Source: Atopobiaceae bacterium
GTDB taxonomy: Bacteria; Actinomycetota; Coriobacteriia; Coriobacteriales; Atopobiaceae
Length of the DNA: 64,000 bases
Reading direction: 5' to 3'
Assembly: GCA_017510785.1 (NCBI GenBank)
Contig: JAFWMH010000065.1
Location: forward strand, 1-64,000
Shown: positions 1-7,454 of the stretch, in pieces
How the letters are laid out: each line of letters opens with the position of its first letter
How positions within the stretch are numbered: position 1 is the stretch's first letter
The notes under the pieces: generated by a model
The model's input: the letters and a program-made list of their open reading frames with translations, nothing else
Databases searched by the model: none
Told to the model about the DNA's origin: nothing
Made by a program: the position numbers and the translations under genes

Positions 1-26
1 ATCCGCAGCTTATTTGCCACAAAGGC

Positions 27-59
27 TGGCGGGCACCAGCTCAGAGCCGGTGCCCGCCA
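27..59. other. GC-rich hairpin at window edge
   Basis: An 11-bp perfect inverted repeat (TGGCGGGCACC at 27-37 and its complement at 49-59) with an 11-nt loop. It could be a terminator of a gene lying left of the window, but neither side carries a clear T-run, so the role is uncertain. The rest of 1-296 shows no gene; it is presumably the leader and promoter region of the small peptide gene at 297. Confidence 0.45.
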
Positions 60-296
60 TGGTTGCGATATGATTATTTATGCTCAGGAGAGATCGATGC
101 CGGATGCTCCCTACCTAAGAAACCCGATTCTTGTGACTAGATCTTATTTAACGCCAGCGTCGGATGCAAGGCATTTCAAAGGTCGGTTAACGTATGATTT
201 CTTATTTGCCTGCGTAGCTTAGGGTGCTTGAGTCAGCTAATGATGTATTATGGTGTGAGTCGATGGCATCAGAAAGATGACGTCTAGGAGGAGACT

Positions 297-482
297 ATGC
301 AATTCGAAGACTTGAGTCCCGAGGTCCAAGAAAAGGCCAAGCATTGTACAACGATTGACGAGGTGCTGGCACTCGCCAAGGATGAGGGCGTCGAGCTGTC
401 GAATTCGGAGCTCGAGTCGATTTCAGGGGGCTGGCGCACCGAAAAGAACTGCCGTCGCTATGACTCAACGATTCACTTGTGA
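297..482 (+). CDS. Orphan double-glycine leader peptide (Nif11-like RiPP/bacteriocin precursor candidate)
   Basis: A 61-residue peptide. The N-terminal part is acidic and helical (MQFEDLSPEVQEKAKHC, then a DEVLALAKDEGVEL stretch) and ends in LSNSELESISGG, the double-glycine cleavage motif typical of Nif11-like and class II bacteriocin leaders. The predicted core after GG is about 16 residues, WRTEKNCRRYDSTIHL, basic, with one Cys. The ATG is preceded by a strong AGGAGGAG at 286-293. Established: such leaders guide maturation enzymes and are cut by C39-peptidase ABC transporters. No modification enzyme, peptidase or transporter is nearby, so the gene is either an orphan substrate for machinery elsewhere or a remnant. 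The only neighbour is a broken thymidine kinase on the other strand; 483-691 holds no gene I can support. Confidence 0.7.
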   Translation: MQFEDLSPEVQEKAKHCTTIDEVLALAKDEGVELSNSELESISGGWRTEKNCRRYDSTIHL

Positions 483-691
483 AAGGCAGCTCGTCTCTGG
501 CGTCGCAATCTCGTCGCGCTCGCCCTTCGCGAGAGGCAACAGCCCGTCTTCCAGCACGGCGGTCTTGAACGGCACGAGCAGTGCCCTTCGCGACAATGCG
601 GGGGCGCTGATCTTTTCCATGGGCTGAGACCCAATTAACTCTCTAGAGACTCCAAGCGAGAATCGTCCTGCAAGTGCGTCACGATGGGCAG

Positions 692-1081
692 CTAAGGCCG
701 CCGCAACACACCCTCCTTGTGATGCTTGCGGCATACGCTCACATATGCGTCGTTGCCGCCCAGCTGCACTTGGCTTCCCTCGGTGACCATCTTGCCGTCG
801 GCGCCAAACCTCGCGACGCACGTTGCTGCGCGCCCGCACCAGCACACCGTCTTGACCTCTTCTATGATGTCTGCCCAAGCCAGGAGCCACAGCGACCCCT
901 CAAAGAGGTTGCGCTGGAAGTCCGTTCGTAGGCCATAGCAAATGACGGGTATGTTGTAGAGGTCAACGACGTCGGCAAGTCGCGCGATTTGCTCCTTCGT
1001 GCAGAACTGAGCCTCGTCCACAATGACGCAGTCGAAGCCACGAAGCCCATGTTCGTCCCAGGCCGCCCTGCGTAGACCCTA
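692..1081 (-). pseudogene. tdk: Thymidine kinase, 5'-truncated remnant
   Basis: The minus-strand frame reads the C-terminal half of type II thymidine kinase: [11 protein letters not shown] (Walker B region), then [14 protein letters not shown], the zinc-ribbon start [15 protein letters not shown], and [16 protein letters not shown]. In the full enzyme, which phosphorylates thymidine for salvage, about 85 residues with the P-loop precede this part. Here the frame meets a TAG at 1079-1081 just upstream of [11 protein letters not shown], and no P-loop segment is recognisable in any minus-strand frame between 1082 and 1325. The remaining frame is open to its natural end, so the loss looks like a 5' deletion or rearrangement rather than gradual decay. 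A short product from the internal Met at 1021 would lack the ATP site. Confidence 0.8.
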
Positions 1082-1325
1082 GCAGTCTTGTCCATTGACG
1101 CTGCGGGTGGTTCGCAAGTGTTATCGTGGCGGAAGAGCGTGTGGGCCTCGTTCGTGAGACGGTTACGGTTACGTTGCTCTCACGTCTCGAGTAAACTACA
1201 AGAACGCAAGTGTTTTGGAGGATGAGAGAGCGGTGCAGTCTCCTTGTGAGTGCATGTACCAATGAGACTGACCCTCGGAAGACTGTTTCGCGCAGGGGTT
1301 TGGGCGATGGTTAAGGAGGCTTGCC

Positions 1326-2177
1326 ATGGGCAAGATGGGAATGGTGCTAGAGGGTGGCGGGCTGCGTGGCATTTTTACTGCGGGCGTGATTGATGTTCTG
1401 CTGCAAAACGACGTGCGGCTAGATGGCTTGGTGGGCGTTTCGGCGGGGGCATGCTTTGGCTGCAATTATCCCTCCAAGCAAGTGAGCCGGGCGTTGCGAT
1501 ACAACCTCACGTACTGCAAGGATCGGCGTTACTGCAGCTGGTGGTCGTTCGTGCGAACGGGCGACTTGTTTGGTGCGGACTTCTGCTACCGCGAGGTGCC
1601 GCTCATGCTCGACCCCTTCGACTCCAAGGCGTTCGATGAGTCCAATGTTGAGTTTTGGGTTGTCTGTACGGATGTGAATACGGGCGAGCCGGTGTACCAC
1701 CTATGTCCGACGGTGGATAATAATACCTTTGAATGGATACGAGCCTCAGCTTCGATGCCTCTTGTATCGCATCCCGTGGAGTGCGATGGCAAGCAGCTTC
1801 TTGATGGAGGCATTGTCGACCCGATTCCTTTGCAGTTCGCGGAGCAGTGCGGATACGAGCGAAACTTGGTGGTTCTCACCCAGCCGCGCAACTACGAAAA
1901 GCGTCCGAGCAAGACGATGCCGCTTATGCGAAGTACGCTGCGCAAGCAGCCGGCGGTCGCGCGAGCGATGGAAGTGCGACCGCAGGTGTACAACCAGGAG
2001 AAGGCGTACGTTATGGAGCGGGAACGTGCCGACGCTGCGTTCGTTTTGTGTCCCGATGGGCCATTGTCTGCACGTCGCGTGGAACACGATCCGCATCACA
2101 TCACCGAGACATACTTCGCAGGTGTGAAAGTCGCCGAGCGTGAGTTGGGCCGACTGCGGGAGTGGCTCGCTGGGTAG
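1326..2177 (+). CDS. Patatin-like phospholipase family protein
   Basis: 283 residues of the bacterial patatin-like family (RssA/YjjU type). The oxyanion loop EGGGLRG lies at residues 9-15, the nucleophile elbow GVSAG at 37-41 (Ser39), and the catalytic-dyad Asp in DGGIVDPIP (Asp160), so the Ser-Asp dyad is intact. The length is typical of the short bacterial members, which are cytoplasmic or peripheral acyl hydrolases. No signal peptide is seen. ATG 1326 follows TAAGGAGG with good spacing. The gene stands alone: a broken tdk lies upstream and a convergent MBL gene downstream. The lipid substrate cannot be told from sequence. Confidence 0.88.
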   Translation: MGKMGMVLEGGGLRGIFTAGVIDVLLQNDVRLDGLVGVSAGACFGCNYPSKQVSRALRYNLTYCKDRRYCSWWSFVRTGDLFGADFCYREVPLMLDPFDSKAFDESNVEFWVVCTDVNTGEPVYHLCPTVDNNTFEWIRASASMPLVSHPVECDGKQLLDGGIVDPIPLQFAEQCGYERNLVVLTQPRNYEKRPSKTMPLMRSTLRKQPAVARAMEVRPQVYNQEKAYVMERERADAAFVLCPDGPLSARRVEHDPHHITETYFAGVKVAERELGRLREWLAG

Positions 2178-2262
2178 GGCGGGCGTGGCGTTACCGAACG
2201 CGAACCTTTCGTGAGCAATGCACGCTGCATTTTTGTCAAATATGTAAGACAGTGTCATCAAA

Positions 2263-2304
2263 ATTTCTTCGCACTTAACGACGGCTCGTTAAGTGCGAAG
2301 AAAT
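2263..2304. repeat. 18-bp perfect palindrome (copy 1 of a pair)
   Basis: Left arm ATTTCTTCGCACTTAACG (2263-2280), a 6-nt loop, and the exact complementary right arm (2287-2304). It lies between convergent genes and shares the core TCGCACTTAA/TTAAGTGCGA with the next palindrome. The T-rich tract is on the 5' side and the A-rich tract on the 3' side when read on either strand, which is opposite to a rho-independent terminator. Confidence 0.8.
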
Positions 2305-2368
2305 ATCGTTATATAATACATCGTACGACGCTCTGACCTGCGGTTTTATGGCCTGAAAGAAATTTAGC

Positions 2369-2422
2369 ATCAAACTTTTTTCGCACTTAAGAATCGCCCG
2401 TTAAGTGCGAAAAAAGTTTGAT
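2369..2422. repeat. 22-bp perfect palindrome (copy 2 of a pair)
   Basis: The left arm at 2369-2390 (ATCAAAC, six T, CGCACTTAA) is exactly complementary to the right arm at 2401-2422, with a 10-nt loop. The core TCGCACTTAA is shared with the palindrome at 2263, 106 bp upstream. The flanking tracts again have reversed polarity for termination. It could be a protein binding site, a cruciform-prone site or a small palindromic repeat; I cannot decide. Confidence 0.8.
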
Positions 2423-2451
2423 TCCAACATATGGGCAGACGGGCGGAGCCG

Positions 2452-3252
2452 CTACAGTTCAATCACCTCGAGGTCATTGGGAATAAAGAGGTTGCCCGAA
2501 AAGTACGCGCGTCCCTCGGCGCCGTAGCGTTCTTTGCGATGGGGAAGGTCACTGTCCTCGGTGTGGTAAATCAGCAGATTGCGCACCCCGAGCTCTTCGG
2601 CAGTTTGGCATGCGTCGCGCATCGTGGAGTGGTGCTTCTCGTATGGACGAAACATGTCGCGGTCGGTGTACAAACAAAACGCCTCGTGCAGCAGCCAGTC
2701 GCTGTTGCGGGCGTAGCGCTTGCCGACGGGCGTTATCGCCTCGTCGCCGCAGCACGTGAGCCGACGTCCTCCACCGAGGTCGAGCGCGAAGCCAAAGAGC
2801 TTCGTCTTGGTGGATTGAATATCAAAAAAGGTCACGTCGTGCCCGATGAGCCGAAGCGTTTCGCCGTCGAACACCTCCACGAGGTGCAGGCGCGTCCCAA
2901 TGAGCGCAACGTCGCGTGCGGGCAAAAGCTTATGCGCGAAGTCGAGTAGCAGCGCGAGCACCTCGTCGTGGCCATAGATAAACGCCTCGCCGTCGAAGCT
3001 TCCCATGCGCATGGATTGCAGGTACATGCGCATGAGCCACACGATGCCGAGCAGGTGATCGACGTGCTTGTGCGTGAGGAACACGTGCCGAACGCGCGTC
3101 AAATCGATGTCGGCGCGACGCAGCTGCACCATAAGGCCGTTTCCGCCGCCGCCGTCTACGAGGAGGTACTCGCCGTTTTCCTCGAGCACGAAGCAGGTAT
3201 TAAAACAGTGGGTCGTTACGGCGTTGCCCGTGCCCAGCATCGTGAGTCGCAT
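2452..3252 (-). CDS. MBL-fold metallo-hydrolase (RNase Z-like)
   Basis: 266 residues starting MRLTMLGTGNAV, the first strand of RNase Z/ElaC-like metallo-beta-lactamase folds. The zinc motif HxHxDH is complete in THKHVDH (His61, His63, Asp65, His66), and LICCGDE-type and IYHTEDS segments supply later metal ligands. RNase Z matures tRNA 3' ends, but this protein is shorter than typical RNase Z (about 300) and has no clear exosite arm, so it may be a relative acting on another phosphodiester or ester. The start follows AGGAGATGGCAT. It converges with the patatin gene across two palindromes and is transcribed away from the glycerate kinase gene. Confidence 0.85.
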   Translation of the reverse strand: MRLTMLGTGNAVTTHCFNTCFVLEENGEYLLVDGGGGNGLMVQLRRADIDLTRVRHVFLTHKHVDHLLGIVWLMRMYLQSMRMGSFDGEAFIYGHDEVLALLLDFAHKLLPARDVALIGTRLHLVEVFDGETLRLIGHDVTFFDIQSTKTKLFGFALDLGGGRRLTCCGDEAITPVGKRYARNSDWLLHEAFCLYTDRDMFRPYEKHHSTMRDACQTAEELGVRNLLIYHTEDSDLPHRKERYGAEGRAYFSGNLFIPNDLEVIEL

Positions 3253-3357
3253 ATGCCATCTCCTGGAATCGTGAAACCGCCCGACGCTCCATAGTGTACT
3301 CTAGTTGCGTGGACTAACGCAGAGTTCAAGAGTGCGAGCGTTCGAGGGGAGAACAGC

Positions 3358-4584
3358 ATGCGAAGCGTAGCAGAGAATATCGTACGGGAGGCCATCGAGC
3401 AAAACCTGCCGGGACCGGCGGTGCGCTCTGCGCTAAAGGGGTTGCGTCAGCCGCGAGGAAGGCTCGTGCTTGTTGCCATTGGCAAGGCTGCCTGGGCCAT
3501 GGCGCGTGCTGCGTCCGACCTGCTGGGCGATTCGCTTGACGAGGGCATCGTAATCACGAAATATGGGCACGTCGAGGGTGCGATTGAGCGTGTAGTGTGC
3601 CGAGAGGCGGGCCATCCCGTGGTGGATGCGGCGTCGGTTGCGGCGACGCGCGAGGCCGAGGAGCTTGTCCGTGAGCTTGGAGCAGACGATACGGTGCTCT
3701 TTCTTGTTTCGGGTGGTGGCAGTGCGCTCTTCGAGGATCCTGCGATACCGCTTGCCGAACTCTCAAGTATAACTCATCAGCTGCTTGCCTGCGGCGCATC
3801 CATCGAGGAGATAAACACCGTGCGCAAGCACCTCTCGCGCGTCAAGGGCGGGCGTTTCGGTGAGTTGTGTGCGCCTGCGCAAGTCGTGGTCGTCGCCCTT
3901 TCGGACGTTTTGGGCGACAGGCTCGATACCATTGCCAGCGGACCGGCCTATCCGGACGCTTCGACGTCGGCGGAGGCGCTTGATGTCGTGCGGCAATACG
4001 ACTTGACGCTCTCGGCGGAGGCATTGGCGGCCTTGCGGGAGGAAACGCCCAAGGAGTTGAGCAACGCGGAAATGCACGTTACGGGCAGCGTCCGCGCCCT
4101 CGTTTCGAGTGCGGCCGAGGCATGTGTTGCGCGTGGATATAAAACCGTGGTGCTCACTTCGTCGTTGGACTGCGAGGCGCGCGAGGCAGGTGCATTTTTG
4201 GGTGCGATCGCACGCGACCATGCGGCTGACGGGTGCAAGATGGCGTTCGTCGTAGGTGGCGAAACGGTGGTGCACCTGCGCGGCGACGGCTTGGGCGGAC
4301 GCAACCAAGAGCTGGCGCTTGCCGCGGCTCCAGCCATTGCGGGGCTCTCCAACGTATGCGTGGTTTCGGTGGGAAGTGATGGCACCGATGGTCCAACAGA
4401 TGCGGCTGGTGGATACGTGGACGGATTCACGGTAGAAGCCCTCGCCAAGCAAGGAATTTCGGTTACCGACGCGCTTGATCGCAGTGACTCATACCACGCG
4501 CTCGCTACGTGCAACGGCTTGGTAAAAACTGGCCCCACCGGCACGAACGTCAACGATGTTGCCGTCGTGCTGGTGGGGCAGTAG
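3358..4584 (+). CDS. Glycerate 2-kinase (MOFRL family)
   Basis: 408 residues, the usual length of the DUF4147/MOFRL glycerate kinases that phosphorylate glycerate to 2-phosphoglycerate with ATP. Seen: VAIGKAAWAMA near the N-terminus (nucleotide domain), LVSGGGSALFEDP (glycine-rich substrate loop), NTVRKHLSRVKGGR, SDVLGD, and the MOFRL signatures GGETVVHLRGDGLGGRNQE and GSDGTDGPTDAAGG. ATG 3358 follows GAGGGGAG. Old annotations call this family hydroxypyruvate reductase (TtuD), but the motifs are those of the kinase. It stands alone as a transcription unit and ends 19 bp from the convergent cupin gene. Confidence 0.9.
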   Translation: MRSVAENIVREAIEQNLPGPAVRSALKGLRQPRGRLVLVAIGKAAWAMARAASDLLGDSLDEGIVITKYGHVEGAIERVVCREAGHPVVDAASVAATREAEELVRELGADDTVLFLVSGGGSALFEDPAIPLAELSSITHQLLACGASIEEINTVRKHLSRVKGGRFGELCAPAQVVVVALSDVLGDRLDTIASGPAYPDASTSAEALDVVRQYDLTLSAEALAALREETPKELSNAEMHVTGSVRALVSSAAEACVARGYKTVVLTSSLDCEAREAGAFLGAIARDHAADGCKMAFVVGGETVVHLRGDGLGGRNQELALAAAPAIAGLSNVCVVSVGSDGTDGPTDAAGGYVDGFTVEALAKQGISVTDALDRSDSYHALATCNGLVKTGPTGTNVNDVAVVLVGQ

Positions 4585-4603
4585 CGAGTGCGAGAAACGT
4601 TGC

Positions 4604-4954
4604 TTATGCAGTGTACAGAATGAGCGCGATGAACTCCAGCGGCACGTCGCCGGTGTTCACGAGGCCATGCTTCTCGCCGTCGTTGCACACGGTGGTATCG
4701 CCAGGGCCAACCTCAACGATGGTGCCGTTGTCGTTGTAGGTGCCGGTGCCCGAAAGGAAGTAGAAAATCTCGTTGTCGCCGGTGTGCTCGTGCTCGCCAA
4801 TGCTGTTGCCGGGAGCCAGAATCATGCGATTGAACAGACGGCCCTTGCCGTACAGCTCGTCGTCGTTCTCGCAAATCTTGTGCATTTCGGTATCGCCGTT
4901 GCCGTTGCGAATGCACTTGAACTCGATGGTTTGGTCTGCTTTTTTGCGAATCAT
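4604..4954 (-). CDS. Single-domain cupin protein
   Basis: 116 residues forming one cupin barrel: motif 1 GNSIGEHEHTGDNEIFYFL (two His and a Glu) and motif 2 PGDTTVCNDGEKHGLVN (third His). The metal site therefore looks complete. The ATG is preceded by AGGAGAGGACC. The gene lies 39 bp downstream of the iron-dependent alcohol dehydrogenase on the same strand, so the two are probably co-transcribed. Such small cupins bind sugars, small acids or metal; the substrate cannot be told from the sequence. Confidence 0.85.
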   Translation of the reverse strand: MIRKKADQTIEFKCIRNGNGDTEMHKICENDDELYGKGRLFNRMILAPGNSIGEHEHTGDNEIFYFLSGTGTYNDNGTIVEVGPGDTTVCNDGEKHGLVNTGDVPLEFIALILYTA

Positions 4955-4993
4955 GGTCCTCTCCTTTGTGCTTGCGTACCAAACGTACTGACC

Positions 4994-6094
4994 TTACCGA
5001 ACGAACAAAGACAAAAGCGTCGCGCGAATGGTATTCACGTCGACACGTGCCCGCGTGTTGTTAACCGAACCGTTATTGTGCCAGCGAGGAAGCGCGGCGT
5101 CAATCTCCGCTTCCGTCATCGCGAAGTCGTAGGCCGGCACACAGCTCTTCACGAGTTGGACGAACGACGACTCGTCCACGCCTATTTCGTCGTAGAATGC
5201 CTCCGCATATGCCGCGTCGAACTCACGCACCAGCTCGAGCATTGCTGGCAGGAACACGGCGCAGGCGAAGCCGTGGGGTACGCCATAGTTTTCGGTAAGA
5301 TAATACCCCACGTTGTGTGGGAAGCAGGTGCCGCATGTGTTGATGGCGAGGCCGCCGAGTATTGAGGCCTCGTACAGGTCGCGACGCTCGTCGGCGCTGA
5401 GCTCTTTGCCTGCCGCCGCTGCTGCGAGCGGAGCTGCCGCAAGGCGGATGGCCCGCACCGAGAACGCACGCGAAATCTCGTCGGCCTTGTGACTGAAGTA
5501 GGCCTCGGTGGCATGCGCAATAACGTCGACTCCGCACGAGAGCGTTACGGCGGCGGGGCATGTGTGCGTATGGCGGCTGTCTCCAAAAGCAACTGTTGCG
5601 TACAGGCGGTCGTCGTGGATGCTGTGCTTGCGCGCTGCGGAGTCGGTGAGCACCGATACCTTCGTTACCTCGCTGCCAGTGCCGGCGGTCGTGCCAACAA
5701 GTGCGATGGGCAGTGGGTCCCGCTCCCATGCCATGCCATAGAAGCCTGACTCGTCGAGCTCGGGGTTTGCCGCAAACACGGCAACGGCCTTGGCGGCATC
5801 GAGCGACGACCCACCGCCGATGCCAAGCACAAACTCGGCACCTTTCTGTGCCGCCAGGCGACCGGCCTCGATGCAGCTCGCAACAGGCGGATTGGCCGTC
5901 ACGCCGTCCCACACGAAGTTCTTGATGCCACAGGCTTTGAGCGCGCTTTGGGCGTCGGCCAAGGCTCCACTTGCCTTCGAGGCAGTGGCCTCGGTAACGA
6001 TGACGCAGCTCGTACCCAACGCCGCAAGCGCATCGCGGTGCTTTTCAATACAGTCGCTCTCGGCAAACAGCCGAGTCGGCATGAAGTAGTTCAT
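4994..6094 (-). CDS. Iron-containing alcohol dehydrogenase
   Basis: 366 residues of the group III (Fe-ADH) fold. The NAD(P)-binding signature GIGGGSSLDAAKAVAVFA is present, followed by TTAGTGSEVTKVSVLTD. The metal site can be read as GVDVIAHATEAYFS (His), CFPHNVGYYL and GVPHGFACAVFLP (His), the usual Asp/His ligand set. The ATG follows GAGGAG with a 7-nt spacer. It is the promoter-proximal gene of an ADH-cupin pair and diverges from the marR-type gene, so the 164-bp gap may serve both. The preferred alcohol or aldehyde is unknown. Confidence 0.88.
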   Translation of the reverse strand: MNYFMPTRLFAESDCIEKHRDALAALGTSCVIVTEATASKASGALADAQSALKACGIKNFVWDGVTANPPVASCIEAGRLAAQKGAEFVLGIGGGSSLDAAKAVAVFAANPELDESGFYGMAWERDPLPIALVGTTAGTGSEVTKVSVLTDSAARKHSIHDDRLYATVAFGDSRHTHTCPAAVTLSCGVDVIAHATEAYFSHKADEISRAFSVRAIRLAAAPLAAAAAGKELSADERRDLYEASILGGLAINTCGTCFPHNVGYYLTENYGVPHGFACAVFLPAMLELVREFDAAYAEAFYDEIGVDESSFVQLVKSCVPAYDFAMTEAEIDAALPRWHNNGSVNNTRARVDVNTIRATLLSLFVR

Positions 6095-6226
6095 GGCAAG
6101 GCTCCTCTCGATTGGTTTTGTCGATTATAGAGCATTTTGCTGCGAATGACTTCAATGGGCGCGTATCGGGAGGCATGCCCAGAGTAACTCATGGCGTGAT
6201 TCATGATGGGAGGAGACAAACCTTTC

Positions 6227-6258
6227 GTATAGTAGTTTACATGTAGTATACTTTGAGC
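6227..6258 (+). promoter_or_regulatory. Inverted-repeat operator over a -10 box, likely leaderless start
   Basis: GTATAGTA (6227-6234) and TAGTATAC (6244-6251) form an imperfect inverted repeat (7 of 8 pairs) of the size MarR dimers bind. TATACT (6247-6252) is a good -10 hexamer ending 6 nt before the ATG at 6259, so transcription should begin at or next to the start codon. The nearest purine-rich ribosome site (GGGAGGAG) is more than 40 nt away, supporting a leaderless mRNA and autoregulation. Confidence 0.55.
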
Positions 6259-6702
6259 ATGGATACGGAACAGAACATCAACTGGGCGGACGTGTTCTTC
6301 GCCATCGTAAATACCGAGGTCTTCGTGTGGGACGTCATCGACGAGGCGTTGCGCAACGATGCGAACATCGCGTTGGTGCGTTATGTGCCGCTGCGACATC
6401 TCGCGACGGGACCGCTCAGAGTGCAAGAACTCGCGAGTGCATGCGGTTGCAAAAGGAGTGCGATGAGCCGTTTGGTTGAGCGGATGTGTAACGATGGCCT
6501 CGTGGATAAGTGTGCCGCCGAGAGCGACCGACGTGGCGTGGTACTCCACATTACCGATGAGGGTAGGAAAGCCGAGGAGCGCGCGCGAACGGCGTTCGAC
6601 GATCGCCTTGCCAGCCTCTTTGCCGGATGCCCGCCCGAGTTCGCAGAGCTCTGCTTGAGGTATTCTCTGTTGCTCACAAAGAGAACGGATTCGTGCGCAT
6701 GA
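6259..6702 (+). CDS. MarR-family transcriptional regulator
   Basis: 147 residues from ATG 6259; a TTG two codons upstream is possible but sits inside the -10 box. The winged helix-turn-helix is visible in VQELASACGCKRSAMSRLVERMCNDGLV and the wing in DRRGVVLHITDEGRKAEERA. The stop codon overlaps the start of the ABC ATPase gene (ATGA), so the regulator is the first gene of the osmolyte transporter operon. MarR-type repressors (for example GbsR and OpcR) are known to control choline and glycine betaine uptake genes in Firmicutes, which suggests the same task here. The palindrome over its promoter is the likely autoregulatory site. Confidence 0.88.
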   Translation: MDTEQNINWADVFFAIVNTEVFVWDVIDEALRNDANIALVRYVPLRHLATGPLRVQELASACGCKRSAMSRLVERMCNDGLVDKCAAESDRRGVVLHITDEGRKAEERARTAFDDRLASLFAGCPPEFAELCLRYSLLLTKRTDSCA

Positions 6703-7454
6703 TTGAGTTCGAAAACGTCAACAAGACGTACGACGACGGCACCGAGGCGGTGCGGGACTTCAGCCTGCGCGCCGAGAGCCGCGAGACGACGGTGCTGGTG
6801 GGCACAAGTGGCTCGGGAAAAACAACGGTGTTGCGTATGGTGAATCGCATGGTGGAGCCAACGGCCGGGCGCGTGCTATGGGACGGCCGTGACGTGGCGA
6901 CGATGGATGCAGTGCGACTTCGGCGCTCCATTGGCTATGTTTTGCAGGAGGGCGGGCTGTTTCCCCATTGGACGGTGCTGCGCAACATTGCTACTGTGCC
7001 GTTGCTGGAGAATACGCCTAAGGACGAGGCGATGCGACGTGCCGCGGAGCTCCTAACTCTTGTGGGCCTCGACGCATCGCTTGGCGAGCGCTATCCTTCG
7101 CAGCTTTCGGGCGGGCAGCGCCAACGTGTGGGCGTGGCGCGAGCGTTGGCCAACAATCCGCTCGTTTTACTTATGGATGAACCCTTCGGTGCGCTGGATC
7201 CGCTTGTGCGACGCGACCTTCAGCGCGAGGTCGTGCGTATTCGAGAAGCGCTTGGCACTACCATCATTATGGTAACGCACGACATGCACGAGGCATTGAT
7301 GCTGGGGCACAAGGTGGTGGTGATGGCGACGGGTGGCCGCATCGTGCAGGAAGGTTCACCCGAACAAATACTCTCCTCGCCTGCAGACGACTTTGTGGCG
7401 GGTCTTCTTGATGCCAGTGGAATGATGGCGTTTGTGAATGGTGACCGGGCATGA
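6699..7454 (+). CDS. ABC transporter ATPase, glycine betaine/carnitine/choline type
   Basis: 251 residues starting MIEFENVNKTYDDGTEAV. Walker A GTSGSGKTT, Q-loop LQEGGLFPHWTV, signature LSGGQRQRVGVARAL, Walker B LLMDEPFGALDPL and the switch His in MVTHDMHEA are all intact. The QEGGLFPHWTV loop is typical of the OpuCA/YehX class. The protein ends soon after the ABC core, so the C-terminal CBS pair that makes OpuCA respond to ionic strength is absent. The start overlaps the marR stop by ATGA, and the stop overlaps the next permease start by ATGA. Confidence 0.92.
   Translation: MIEFENVNKTYDDGTEAVRDFSLRAESRETTVLVGTSGSGKTTVLRMVNRMVEPTAGRVLWDGRDVATMDAVRLRRSIGYVLQEGGLFPHWTVLRNIATVPLLENTPKDEAMRRAAELLTLVGLDASLGERYPSQLSGGQRQRVGVARALANNPLVLLMDEPFGALDPLVRRDLQREVVRIREALGTTIIMVTHDMHEALMLGHKVVVMATGGRIVQEGSPEQILSSPADDFVAGLLDASGMMAFVNGDRA

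Noticed and set aside
465..890. Minus-strand open frame of 141 codons, with a 51-codon inner start at about 620
   Set aside because: It overlaps the thymidine kinase remnant in another frame, has no ribosome site and no recognisable motif.
2263..2422. Two strong hairpins between convergent genes as rho-independent terminators
   Set aside because: The T-tract precedes and the A-tract follows the stem on both strands, the reverse of a terminator.
4556..5365. 269-codon plus-strand frame across the cupin and iron-ADH genes
   Set aside because: It runs antisense through two genes with complete family motifs and has no credible start site.
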